Assembly (NCBI GenBank): GCA_963768975.1
Contig: CAVYKB010000020.1
Location: 186,001 to 250,000 of the forward strand
Length of the DNA: 64,000 nt
DNA from: CADCTB01 sp963768975
GTDB taxonomy: Bacteria; Actinomycetota; Acidimicrobiia; Acidimicrobiales; AC-14
Reading direction: 5' to 3'
Positions within the stretch are counted from its first letter, which is position 1. Each line of letters opens with the position of its first letter. Shown here piece after piece: positions 41,504 through 49,084 of the stretch. A model generated the notes under the pieces. The model was not told the DNA's origin and made no database searches. It saw nothing but the letters and a program-made list of their open reading frames with translations. The translations under genes were made by a program, and so were the position numbers.

Positions 41504-41581
41504 GGTGGCCGTAGCTCAGTTGGTTAGAGCGCCAGGTTGTGGCCCTGGAGGTCGGGGGTTCAAGTCCCCTCGGTCACCCCA
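41504..41581 (+). tRNA. tRNA-His(GUG)
   Basis: 78 bases including an encoded CCA (41579-41581). Acceptor GTGGCCG/CGGTCAC plus the extra G-1 at 41504 opposite C73, the hallmark of tRNA-His. Anticodon loop TTGTGGC gives GUG. D- and T-arms (GGGGGTTCAAGTCCCC) are complete. Confidence 0.96.
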
Positions 41582-41615
41582 AGGGCCGGCCAGCGGCAAG
41601 AATGTTTTCTCGCAA

Positions 41616-41689
41616 GCGCCTCTAGCTCAATCTGGCAGAGCAGCAGACTCTTAATCTGCGGGTTCAGGGTTCGAGTCCCTGGGGGCGCA
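41616..41689 (+). tRNA. tRNA-Lys(CUU)
   Basis: 74 bases. Acceptor GCGCCTC/GGGGCGC, anticodon loop CTCTTAA with anticodon CUU, T-arm CAGGGTTCGAGTCCCTG, discriminator A. CCA not encoded. It lies 34 bases after tRNA-His. Confidence 0.95.
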
Positions 41690-41701
41690 CTCCGGCGGTC
41701 C

Positions 41702-41745
41702 GTGTGGGCGATTCGCGGCGCGATGCCGTACCGGATCGCCCACAC
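41702..41745. terminator. Inverted repeat between tRNA-Lys and convergent gene
   Basis: GTGTGGGCGAT (41702-41712) and ATCGCCCACAC (41735-41745) form a perfect 11-bp stem with a 22-base loop. Being between convergent transcripts, it probably serves as a terminator for both. Confidence 0.6.
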
Positions 41746-41750
41746 CCCGC

Positions 41751-42314
41751 TCAGGGTTGGCGGCCGGTGAGCCCCAGGAGCTGGTCCTGACGGCTGGCGC
41801 CGGCGGGCACGTCGACCTGGGCGGCGAAGACGCCGGCGCTACGCCAGCCGTCGACCTGGGGGCGAAGGAAGTCGAAGGCGAACTCGACGAGCTCGGGGTC
41901 GAGCCGCTCGTCGGCCCCGATGGCCCGGGCCAGGTCCCACCCGTGGATGAGGTGGTCGCAGGTCAGCTGGGAGACGTACTCACGGCCGGAGATGTCACCG
42001 AAGGAGACATGGACGGTGCGGTCGAGGGCGCCGTCATCCGACACTGCGGCAACGGACGCGGCGGCCGCCGCCGACCATGCCGCCTCCGGGTCGTCGCCGA
42101 GCTGGTCGCCGTCGAAGCGGTCACCCACCTCGGCGATGGTCATCCCCTGCAGGAGCGGCGGGGCCCAGAGGTCTTCGGCGATGACGTGGTTGACGAGGGC
42201 CCGGACGTCCCATTCCGTGTCGGGTGTCGGACCGTGCCAGCGGCTCCCGACCGCGGCGAGCCGCGGACCGAACTGGTCCACGGCCCGGGCGAACAGGGCG
42301 ACGAGGTCGGCCAT
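41751..42314 (-). CDS. TIGR03086-type / mycothiol-dependent DinB-like protein
   Basis: 187 residues from ATG 42314. The pattern is that of MDMPI-N / DinB-like metal proteins: WHGPTPDTEWDVRALVNHVI with conserved His, then DLWAPPLLQG and LTCDHLIHGWDLARAIGADE with a second His pair. Members bind a divalent metal and often use mycothiol as cofactor. The substrate is unknown. Its start overlaps the stop of the upstream gene (TGATG), so both are co-translated. Confidence 0.82.
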   Translation of the reverse strand: MADLVALFARAVDQFGPRLAAVGSRWHGPTPDTEWDVRALVNHVIAEDLWAPPLLQGMTIAEVGDRFDGDQLGDDPEAAWSAAAAASVAAVSDDGALDRTVHVSFGDISGREYVSQLTCDHLIHGWDLARAIGADERLDPELVEFAFDFLRPQVDGWRSAGVFAAQVDVPAGASRQDQLLGLTGRQP

Positions 42315-42916
42315 CAGGCGCTGTGAAGCCAGGGGTCGGAGATGTCGCTGAAGCTGTCCATCTGCATCAACGAGCTCATCCGCTCCCAGGCCTGGCGCTC
42401 CTCGTCGGTGGCGGGCTCGCGACCCTCGTTGGCCCGGGCCTCGGCCTCGCTGGTGAAGTACACGGTCTGGATGAACGTGCCGTCGCCCGGCCAGGCTACG
42501 GTGCCACCGAGGACGTCGGGCCGGCTCCGGCTGAGGAGCTCGTCGGTCTCGGCCGCGATCGGGGCCAGCGCGGCCCGGTCGGCCCGGCCCTTGATGACCT
42601 GGACGAATCCGGCGTCGTCGGAGCCGCCGGCGCCGAAGGTGTCGACGTCGGGGCAGTTGGTGAACGTGACGTCGCCTTCGAAGTTGCTGCTGGCGGAGGC
42701 CCACCACTCACCCTGTTCCGGGCGCTCGCTGTTGGCCCGGGCTGCCTCCTCGGACTCGAACCGGACGACGCCGATGAACCGGCCGTCGGCGGTGACCCCG
42801 CCGGTCGTGCCCAGGAGGCCTTCGGCGCCCGGCGCCAGGTCGGCCCGCCACCGCTCGATCGCCGCCCGCATCCCCTCGGCGTCCTTGACCCGACCTTCAA
42901 TGATCTGGATGAACAT
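42314..42916 (-). CDS. Dimeric alpha-beta barrel (ABM-like) protein, two repeats
   Basis: 200 residues from ATG 42916, with a strong ribosome binding site (GGGAGGGA). Two ferredoxin-like modules: FIQIIEGRVKDAEGMRAAIE with VVRFESEEAARANSERPEQG, then FVQVIKGRADRAALAPIAAE with TVYFTSEAEARANEGREPAT. This is the arrangement of antibiotic-biosynthesis-monooxygenase-like proteins, small oxidases or stress proteins. No catalytic residue can be assigned. A Met-rich tail ends it. Confidence 0.78.
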   Translation of the reverse strand: MFIQIIEGRVKDAEGMRAAIERWRADLAPGAEGLLGTTGGVTADGRFIGVVRFESEEAARANSERPEQGEWWASASSNFEGDVTFTNCPDVDTFGAGGSDDAGFVQVIKGRADRAALAPIAAETDELLSRSRPDVLGGTVAWPGDGTFIQTVYFTSEAEARANEGREPATDEERQAWERMSSLMQMDSFSDISDPWLHSA

Positions 42917-43020
42917 GGTCCCTCCCAAGACTCGAATGTTCCCTGTAGTCCCCGGCTGCGGGGGAGACGTTACGGCGTTCGGGCGTGTAACGCGCCGGCG
43001 CCGTCCTGGACGGTTCGGGC

Positions 43021-43671
43021 ATGAGAATCCTGAAAGTCCTCGCCGTCGCCTTCGCCCTCTTCGTCGGTGCGCCGGCGGCCCATGCCGCGCCACCCGACGT
43101 CGCCGACGCGGTGGAGGTCTACGAGCGCGACGTGTTCGTCATCGTCGGCAGCACCCTGCGGACCCCGACCGCAACCACGGACCCGAGCGCCCCGCTCTTC
43201 ACCATCTCCGGGGCCGGGCTCGGGACGACGTGGGGTGAGTGGTCGGCGGCCACGGCGACGTCCCGTGCGTCGGTGATCGGTGGAGCGAAGCGCGCCCGCA
43301 CGGATGTGCGCCTGGTGCTGACCGGCCTCGTTCCGGGCGGGCTCTACTCCGTCTACTGGGGCACGCTGGGGCCCGACTCCGAACAGCCGCTCTGCCCGGG
43401 GGTCGAGCGCACGCTCCCGCTCGACGCCGCCGGCTCCACCGCCAAGGCGCCGGCCCCCAACGCGTTCGTCGCCGGCGCCGACGGCACCGCTGGCTTCCAC
43501 GGTCGCACGGCCGGCGACCTCTTCGCCGCCAGCCAGGTCTACTTCTCGGTCGTGTATCACTTCTTCCCGGAAACGTCCTACCCGTTCCCCAACCGCGGCG
43601 AGTTGCTCAACTGCCGCAGCAGCTTCGGCGAGGACGCCATGCGCCACCTGCTGGTCCTCCAGCAGTGGTGA
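43021..43671 (+). CDS. Secreted protein, function unknown
   Basis: 216 residues. A clear Sec signal peptide (ILKVLAVAFALFVGAPAAHA) is followed by a domain with many beta-strand candidates (APLFTISGAGLGTTWGEWSA, DVRLVLTGLVPGGLYSVYWG) and four acidic/aromatic patches (VYFSVVYHFFPETSYPFPNR). Two cysteines (CPG, NCRSS) could form a disulfide outside the cell. No known family recognised. It stands alone between convergent copper genes and the ABM gene. Confidence 0.75.
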   Translation: MRILKVLAVAFALFVGAPAAHAAPPDVADAVEVYERDVFVIVGSTLRTPTATTDPSAPLFTISGAGLGTTWGEWSAATATSRASVIGGAKRARTDVRLVLTGLVPGGLYSVYWGTLGPDSEQPLCPGVERTLPLDAAGSTAKAPAPNAFVAGADGTAGFHGRTAGDLFAASQVYFSVVYHFFPETSYPFPNRGELLNCRSSFGEDAMRHLLVLQQW

Positions 43672-43680
43672 GCCCGGAGT

Positions 43681-43944
43681 TCAGCCGATGGCTTCGAGGA
43701 CGGCCCGGCACGCCGTCTCGCACCGCCGGCAGGCCTCGGCGCAGACCCGGCAGTGCTCGTGCATCCCGGCATGGCTTTCGCACTCGGCTCCGCACGACTG
43801 GCAGGCTTGAGCGCAGGCCTGCACGATCGAGCGGGTGACGGCGGCGTCGTAGGCCGTCTGGCGGGACAGCACCCGCGCCGTTGCCTCGCACACGTCGGCG
43901 CAATCGAGGTCGGTACGGATGCACCGCACCAACTCGGCGACCAT
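43681..43944 (-). CDS. Four-helix copper-storage-like protein, N-terminus unclear
   Basis: 87 residues from ATG 43944, with cysteines regularly spaced: CIRTDLDCADVCEAT, CAQACQSCGAECESH, CRVCAEACRRCETACRAV. This fits the DUF326/Csp family, four-helix bundles that bind many Cu(I) ions through Cys inside the bundle. The frame continues upstream with more family-like sequence (CVECAQACTACADACLGEQ), but no ATG/GTG/TTG exists before the TAG at 44005-44007, which is the stop codon of the preceding gene in the same frame. The first helix is therefore not encoded from a normal start. Confidence 0.75.
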   Translation of the reverse strand: MVAELVRCIRTDLDCADVCEATARVLSRQTAYDAAVTRSIVQACAQACQSCGAECESHAGMHEHCRVCAEACRRCETACRAVLEAIG

Positions 43945-44004
43945 CTGCTCGCCGAGGCAGGCGTCCGCACAGGCGGTACAGGCCTGGGCGCACTCGACGC
44001 AGCG

Positions 44005-45063
44005 CTAGGGAGCGGCGGACACGAACTTCGCCACCCGTTCCAACGTGGGGATGTCGCGCTGGGTCGGCGCCATCGGCGGCGCCGCGCCGTGGTCGTGGTT
44101 GGCGCTCGTCGGGTCGGAGAGATCCTCCGGCGTCGGCCCGGAGATCACCAAGGTCGACCCGGCACCTGCCGACGTGACGACCTGGGCGCCGGCGGTTGCC
44201 GCCCCGGCCAGCCGCTGGGGCGCATACGGCGCCGGGTCGGCAGGGACGACGATCATGACCGGCACCTTGACCCTGGCCATCTCGGCCGCCGGGTCGATCC
44301 CGTAGAGGTCGGCGAGGAAGCCGGCCTCCTGCGCCGGCAGCAACGGACGAAGCTCGGTGCGCAGCTGGTCCAGCGGCGGGATCGAGCGGGTGGCGAGAAG
44401 CTTGGCCACCTCGGCCCGCAGCGCCTCGCCGGCGGGCGCGCCGTAGCGGGCCTGCAGCTGGGCGGCCCGTACGTCGACCAGCGACGATCCCGGCGTCGAC
44501 ACCAGAACCACCCGCTGCACCCGGGGATCGGTGGCCGCCAGCCGCAGGGCCACCAGGCCGCCCTGGTCGTAGCCGACGATCGACAGGCTGCGCCCCGCAG
44601 TCTCCCGCCGTTGGGCCAGCAGGTCGAGGCCGGCCTTGGCGTCGGCGACCAGGTCGTCGAAGGTCAGCCGCACGTCGGGCTCGAGCTTGCTCGAACCCGT
44701 TCCCCGCTGGTCGTAGCGGTAGGACGCCACGCCGGCGTCGGCGAAGCTCTTGGCCAGGTCCTTGCCCAGCGGGTCGTTCACGCCGGCGGCGCCGAGCAGG
44801 CCGCCGGCGCCCGAGGTGGGGATCAGCAGGGCCGCCGGCACTGCCGCGCCGGGCTGCGTTGCAGGCATCGTGAAGGTGCCGAACAGCTTGACCTTGCCGG
44901 CGCCCTCGAACTGAACCGCCCGCTCCCCGGCGGGCGTCTCCACGCCCGCCGCCGGGGCGATGGCCTCGTCGTCGGTCGCGGTGCCGCCGCCGCCGCTGCA
45001 GGCGGCGAAGATAAGGCTCAGCAGGGCCAGGACGGAAAGAGAGCGTGCTCGCCGGGTCTTCAT
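44005..45063 (-). CDS. Alpha/beta hydrolase lipoprotein
   Basis: 352 residues from ATG 45063 (a start nine codons upstream is possible). Lipoprotein signal with lipobox SLIFAAC. An alpha/beta hydrolase domain from about residue 55: AALLIPTSGAGGLLG (oxyanion region), SYRYDQRGTGSS and the nucleophile elbow SIVGYDQGGLVALR. The nucleophile position is Asp (G-Y-D-Q-G), not Ser, as in haloalkane dehalogenases and epoxide hydrolases; a His in SANHDHGAA could complete the site. It lies between copper genes; the reason is unknown. Its stop TAG is in frame with the following Csp gene. Confidence 0.82.
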   Translation of the reverse strand: MKTRRARSLSVLALLSLIFAACSGGGGTATDDEAIAPAAGVETPAGERAVQFEGAGKVKLFGTFTMPATQPGAAVPAALLIPTSGAGGLLGAAGVNDPLGKDLAKSFADAGVASYRYDQRGTGSSKLEPDVRLTFDDLVADAKAGLDLLAQRRETAGRSLSIVGYDQGGLVALRLAATDPRVQRVVLVSTPGSSLVDVRAAQLQARYGAPAGEALRAEVAKLLATRSIPPLDQLRTELRPLLPAQEAGFLADLYGIDPAAEMARVKVPVMIVVPADPAPYAPQRLAGAATAGAQVVTSAGAGSTLVISGPTPEDLSDPTSANHDHGAAPPMAPTQRDIPTLERVAKFVSAAP

Positions 45064-45082
45064 GGGTTGGGGCCTACCACTG

Positions 45083-45511
45083 TCAGGCAATGTTAATGGC
45101 CGCCTTCATGCCCCCGGTGTAGTGGCCCGGCTGGTGGCACCCGAGGAGGATCTGGCCCGGTCGGTCGAAGGTGTAGGTCAGCGACGCCGTCTTCCCCGGC
45201 TTGACGCTCACCGCATTGGAGCCGCCGCCGTGGTCGGCATGCCCCTCCCGCATCTCCTTCTCGTGGGCGTCCTGGGCCGCTTGGTCGCCGATGAAGGCGT
45301 CGTGGACGACCTGGCCGGTGTTCCTGAACACGAAGCGGACCTTTTCGCCGGCCCGCACGTCGACCGTCGCCGGTGCGAAGGCGATGTCACGCATCTCCAC
45401 CTCCACGGTGCGGGCGCTCGGGTCGCTGGCGGCGGGCTCGTCGTTGCTCGACCCGCAGGCGGCGAAGACGGCGAGGAGGGCGAGGGGAGCGATGGCAAGG
45501 AGGCGCTTCAT
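45083..45511 (-). CDS. Cupredoxin lipoprotein (copper-binding)
   Basis: 142 residues. A lipoprotein signal (LLAVFAAC) anchors a plastocyanin-like domain: DIAFAPATVDVRAGEKVRFV, a His ligand in GQVVHDAF, and the Cys/His/Met cluster in GCHQPGHYTGGM. A His-rich loop (EGHADHGGGS) may add metal ligands. It probably binds copper outside the membrane and passes it from or to CopA. It overlaps copA by four bases. Confidence 0.87.
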   Translation of the reverse strand: MKRLLAIAPLALLAVFAACGSSNDEPAASDPSARTVEVEMRDIAFAPATVDVRAGEKVRFVFRNTGQVVHDAFIGDQAAQDAHEKEMREGHADHGGGSNAVSVKPGKTASLTYTFDRPGQILLGCHQPGHYTGGMKAAINIA

Positions 45512-47739
45512 GAGTTGGTGGTCCTGAACGATCGGAGCCGGAGGCTGTTGCTGACGACGAAGATGCTGGAGAACGCCATGGCCGCCCCGGCGATCATCGG
45601 GTTCAGGAACCCGAGGGCGGCGAGTGGCAGGGCGGCGACGTTGTAGGCGAAGGCCCAGAACAGGTTGCCCTTGATCGTCCGGAGCGTGCGCCGCGACAGG
45701 CGGATGGCGTCGGCCGCCGCTCGTAGGTCGCCCCGGACCAGGGTGATGTCGCTGGCCTCCATGGCGACGTCGGTGCCGGTGCCCATGGCCAGTCCGAGGT
45801 CGGCCTGCGCGAGGGCGGCGGCGTCATTGACCCCGTCGCCCACCATGGCCACGACCTTGCCTTCGGCCTGGAGGCGGCGGACGACGTCGAGCTTCTCCTC
45901 GGGCAGCACCTCGGCGATGACCTCGTCGATCCCCACCTCGCCGGCGACGGCCTTGGCGGTGGCTGTGTTGTCGCCGGTGAGGAGCACCGGGGTCAGGCCG
46001 AGAGCTCGCAGCGACGCGATGGCCTCGGCCGAGGTGGGCTTGACCGTGTCGGCCACGACCAGGACGGCGCGGGCCTGGCCGTCCCAGCCGGCGAGCACCG
46101 CGGTGCGGCCAGCGGCCTCGGCGGCGCCCTTCGCCGCAGCCAGCTCGGGGCCGAGCGACAGGCTCCAGTCGGCCAGGAACCGCTCGCGGCCGGCGACGAC
46201 GGCCCGGCCGTCGACCACGCCCTGTACGCCCAGCCCCTGGCTGTTGGCGAACGACTCAACCGGCGGCAGCGAGCCGAGCTTGGCCCGGGCGCCGGCGGCG
46301 ATGGCCCGGGCGACCGGGTGCTCGGACGCATCCTCGACCGCCCCGACCAGGTACAGGACGTCGTCGACGGACACGCCCGGCGCCGGCACCACGTCGACGA
46401 GGGACATCTGCCCGGTGGTCACCGTGCCGGTCTTGTCGAGGACGACGGTGTCGACCTTGCGGGTGGACTCCAGAATCTCCGGGCCCTTGATGAGGATGCC
46501 GAGCTGGGCGCCTCGGCCGGTACCCACGAGCAGGGCGGTGGGTGTGGCCAGGCCGAGGGCGCAGGGGCAGGCGATGATCAGGACGGCGACCGCCGCCGCG
46601 AAGGCAGCTGTCGAGTCCTCACCCGACGCCAGCCATACGCCCAGGGTGCCGAGGGCCAAGACGATGACCACGGGGACGAAGACCCCGGAGATCCGGTCGG
46701 CCAGGCGCTGGACCGGCGCCTTGCCGCTCTGGGCCGCGGTCACCAGGCGGCCCATCTGGGCCAGCTGGGTGTCGGCGCCGACCCGGGTGGCCCGCACGAC
46801 GAGGCGCCCGCCGGCGTTCACCGTTGCGCCCACGACGCTGTCGCCGGGGCCAACCTCGACCGGCACGCTCTCACCGGTGAGCAGGGAGGCGTCGATGGCG
46901 GAGGTGCCCTCCTCCACCACGCCGTCGGTGGCCACTTTCTCTCCGGGCCGGACGACGAACGTGTCGCCCACGGCCAGCTGGTCGACCGGGATGCGGCGCT
47001 CCACGCCGTCGCGCAGGACGGCGACGTCCTTGACGCCCAGCTCCAGCAGGGCCCGCAGGGCGGCGCCCGAACGGCGCTTGGCCCGGGCTTCGAAGTACCG
47101 GCCGGCGAGGATGAACACGGTCACGCCGGCCGCGACCTCCAGGTAGATCTCGTGGGTGCCGGCGCCGCGGGAGATGGAGAGGTCGAAGGGCATCGTCATG
47201 CCGGGCATGCCGGCGTGGCCCCAGAACAGGGCGTAGAGCGACCAGGCGAAGGCGGCGAGGGTGCCAAGGGAGATGAGGGTGTCCATGGTGGCCGCGCCGT
47301 GGCGGAGGTTCACCCAGGCCGCCCGGTGGAATGGGTAGGCGCCCCAGACCACGACCGGCGACGCCAGCGTGAGCGACAGCCACTGCCAGCTCTCGAACTG
47401 GAGGGCCGGGATCATGGCCATGGCGATGACCGGGACGCTCAGAGCGAGGGAGATCAGGAGCCGCTGGCGCAGCGGCGCCGTCTCGTCGGGAGCCTCGGTG
47501 GCGGCGGTGTCCGCCGCCTCGGCGGCATGGGGGACGGTGGCCGTGTAGCCGGCCGCTTCGACGGCGGCGATCACGTCGGCCGGGACGGTGCCCGCGGGGA
47601 TCTGGACCGTGGCGTGCTCGGTGGCGTAGTTGACCGTGGCGGTCACGCCTTCGAGGCGGTTCAAGCGCTTCTCGATGCGGGCCGCGCAGGATGCGCAGGT
47701 CATCCCGCCGATGTCGAGCTCGACGCGCGTGTCGCTCAC
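45508..47739 (-). CDS. copA: Copper-exporting P1B-type ATPase
   Basis: 743 residues. One N-terminal heavy-metal domain (GGMTCASC, about 11-18), eight transmembrane helices and CPC ion motif (ACPCALGLATP). Actuator TGES (LLTGESVPV), phosphorylation DKTGT, nucleotide-binding HP motif (SEHPVARA) and hinge GDGVND are all present. CPC with the downstream copper genes indicates Cu(I) export. It overlaps the copZ stop by four bases and the next gene by four, so the operon is tightly coupled. Confidence 0.95.
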   Translation of the reverse strand: MSDTRVELDIGGMTCASCAARIEKRLNRLEGVTATVNYATEHATVQIPAGTVPADVIAAVEAAGYTATVPHAAEAADTAATEAPDETAPLRQRLLISLALSVPVIAMAMIPALQFESWQWLSLTLASPVVVWGAYPFHRAAWVNLRHGAATMDTLISLGTLAAFAWSLYALFWGHAGMPGMTMPFDLSISRGAGTHEIYLEVAAGVTVFILAGRYFEARAKRRSGAALRALLELGVKDVAVLRDGVERRIPVDQLAVGDTFVVRPGEKVATDGVVEEGTSAIDASLLTGESVPVEVGPGDSVVGATVNAGGRLVVRATRVGADTQLAQMGRLVTAAQSGKAPVQRLADRISGVFVPVVIVLALGTLGVWLASGEDSTAAFAAAVAVLIIACPCALGLATPTALLVGTGRGAQLGILIKGPEILESTRKVDTVVLDKTGTVTTGQMSLVDVVPAPGVSVDDVLYLVGAVEDASEHPVARAIAAGARAKLGSLPPVESFANSQGLGVQGVVDGRAVVAGRERFLADWSLSLGPELAAAKGAAEAAGRTAVLAGWDGQARAVLVVADTVKPTSAEAIASLRALGLTPVLLTGDNTATAKAVAGEVGIDEVIAEVLPEEKLDVVRRLQAEGKVVAMVGDGVNDAAALAQADLGLAMGTGTDVAMEASDITLVRGDLRAAADAIRLSRRTLRTIKGNLFWAFAYNVAALPLAALGFLNPMIAGAAMAFSSIFVVSNSLRLRSFRTTNS

Positions 47740-47948
47740 TGGTCTCTCACTTCGTACCCGGCTTCCTCAACGGCCTCGCGGAGGGCGCCGGCGTCGGGGG
47801 TGGTCTCGGCGGTGATGGTCACGTTGCCCGTGGCCAGGTCCACCGACACGTCGGTCACGCCTTCGAGCTTGCCCACCTCGGTTTGAACCGCATTCACGCA
47901 GTGCCCGCAGGTCATGCCGTCGACGGTGATGGTGGTGGATGTGCTCAT
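47736..47948 (-). CDS. copZ: Copper chaperone (heavy-metal-associated domain)
   Basis: 70 residues. A single HMA domain with the Cu(I)-binding motif GMTCGHC (residues 11-17). It hands copper to CopA. It is the first gene of the copper operon, starting 50-odd bases downstream of two CsoR-like dyads, with ribosome binding site AAGGAG. Confidence 0.93.
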   Translation of the reverse strand: MSTSTTITVDGMTCGHCVNAVQTEVGKLEGVTDVSVDLATGNVTITAETTPDAGALREAVEEAGYEVRDQ

Positions 47949-47976
47949 GGGTGGCGCTCCTTCTCCAGTGTACGAC

Positions 47977-47991
47977 TACCCCGTAGGGGTA
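47977..47991. promoter_or_regulatory. Copper operator candidate, proximal dyad
   Basis: TACCCC-GTA-GGGGTA, a perfect 6-bp dyad 29 bases upstream of the copZ ATG. C/G-tract dyads of this form are typical of CsoR-family copper repressors. Confidence 0.6.
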
Positions 47992-48000
47992 CCACCAACG

Positions 48001-48017
48001 ATACCACCGGGGGGTAT
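48001..48017. promoter_or_regulatory. Copper operator candidate, distal dyad
   Basis: ATACC-N7-GGTAT (centre ACCGGGG), 24 bases from the first dyad. It resembles the ATACC...GGTAT CsoR operator. Two copies suggest cooperative repression of the copper operon. Confidence 0.6.
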
Positions 48018-48022
48018 ACCCG

Positions 48023-48736
48023 TCAAGGGGATTCGAGCTCCAGGAGCACGCAGCACCGCCCCTCGGCCGGGCTGAGCCGAGGGGTGACGCCGGCGCCGGC
48101 CAGCGCCGAGCTGAAGCCCTCCAGCAGGGCCAGGTTCATGTGGCAGGTCAGCGCCGGGTGCTCGGTGACCAGAGCGGAGAACGGGCAGTTCGACAGGGTG
48201 ACCTGTCCGGCACCGGCCCTCGGCTCATAGCCCTCGGCGGCGAGGGCGCCGGCGATGCGGCGGGCGCGAACCGGCCGGGACTCCCGGCGCGCAGCGGGCG
48301 CCACCTCGGCCGCGATACGCGCGCCCTCCTCGCGGGCGCGCCGGTCGAGCACGGACTCGACCGCCTCGCCGTTGGCGGCCGCCTCGGCGACGGCGCCGGC
48401 CAGCAGGCCCGCGGCCAGCTCGTAGCGGCGGGCGGGCAGGCTGACCGCGATCTCCCGTGCCGCCCGCCGGTACAGCTTCGCCGGCCGGCCGGCGCCCGGG
48501 CCCTGGCGGCCGGTCAGGCGCTTGAACTCGGCCTCGAGCAGGCCCTCCTCAACGAGGCGGTCGAGGTGGAAGGCCGCGGCCGAGCGGGAGACGCCGGCCC
48601 CGGCCGCCACCTCGTCGCGGCTCACGGCGTGGTCCTGGTCGCCGACGTAGCGGTAGAGCCGGCGCCGGAGCGGGTCGCCTAGCGCGGCGATCGCCGCCAG
48701 GACCTGGTCGGAACTCTCCTCCTTCATCGCAGTCAC
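48023..48736 (-). CDS. HTH regulator with C-terminal cysteine cluster (SufR/ArsR-like)
   Basis: 237 residues from GTG 48736 (or ATG 48727). Winged helix at the start (DPLRRRLYRYVGDQDHAVSR, EVAAGAGVSRSAAAFHLDRL). After a linker, a C-terminal domain has cysteines in SNCPFSALV, LTCHMNL and GRCCVLLE, like the Fe-S binding cysteines of SufR-type repressors. It therefore may sense iron-sulfur, redox or metal state. Its 3' end is only 74 bases from copZ, but the copper operators lie between, so a role in copper control is possible yet unproven. It is divergent from the folE remnant. Confidence 0.82.
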   Translation of the reverse strand: MTAMKEESSDQVLAAIAALGDPLRRRLYRYVGDQDHAVSRDEVAAGAGVSRSAAAFHLDRLVEEGLLEAEFKRLTGRQGPGAGRPAKLYRRAAREIAVSLPARRYELAAGLLAGAVAEAAANGEAVESVLDRRAREEGARIAAEVAPAARRESRPVRARRIAGALAAEGYEPRAGAGQVTLSNCPFSALVTEHPALTCHMNLALLEGFSSALAGAGVTPRLSPAEGRCCVLLELESP

Positions 48737-48787
48737 CAGTCTACGGTGTAAAGTGGAAGTTCACCCGCTTTAGAAGCCGGAGAGGCC

Positions 48788-49084
48788 ATGAGCAATGCAG
48801 CCGAGCGCTCCGTCGACGGGCCGGCCCCGGTCGCACCCCTTCACGTCGTCGGTTCAGGCCCCGCCATCGACCTCGACGCGGCCGAGTCAGCCGTCCGGGC
48901 CCTGCTGGAGGCCCTCGGTCAGGGTCCCGACACCGAGGTCCTCGAGGCCGACCACCTCTGCATGTCGCTCCGGGGAGTGGAGGCCACCGGCTCTCGCACC
49001 GTCACGTCCTCCCTGCACGGCCTGATCCGTGACGACGCCCGCACGCGAGCGGAGTTCCTCGACCTGACCGGCATCCGCGGATGA
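48788..49084 (+). pseudogene. folE: GTP cyclohydrolase I (FolE) with its catalytic middle deleted
   Basis: 98 residues, open from ATG 48788. Residues 26-48 (AIDLDAAESAVRALLEALGQ) match the FolE N-terminal helix, and residues 52-98 (EADHLCMSLRGVEATGSRTV, TSSLHGLIRDDARTRAEF) match the FolE C-terminus. About 120 residues are missing in between, with the reading frame preserved. The zinc- and GTP-binding CxxH/His part is absent, while one zinc Cys (HLCMS) remains, so GTP cyclohydrolase activity is excluded. It overlaps gpgS by four bases (ATGA), which may keep it translated as a coupling ORF. Confidence 0.8.
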
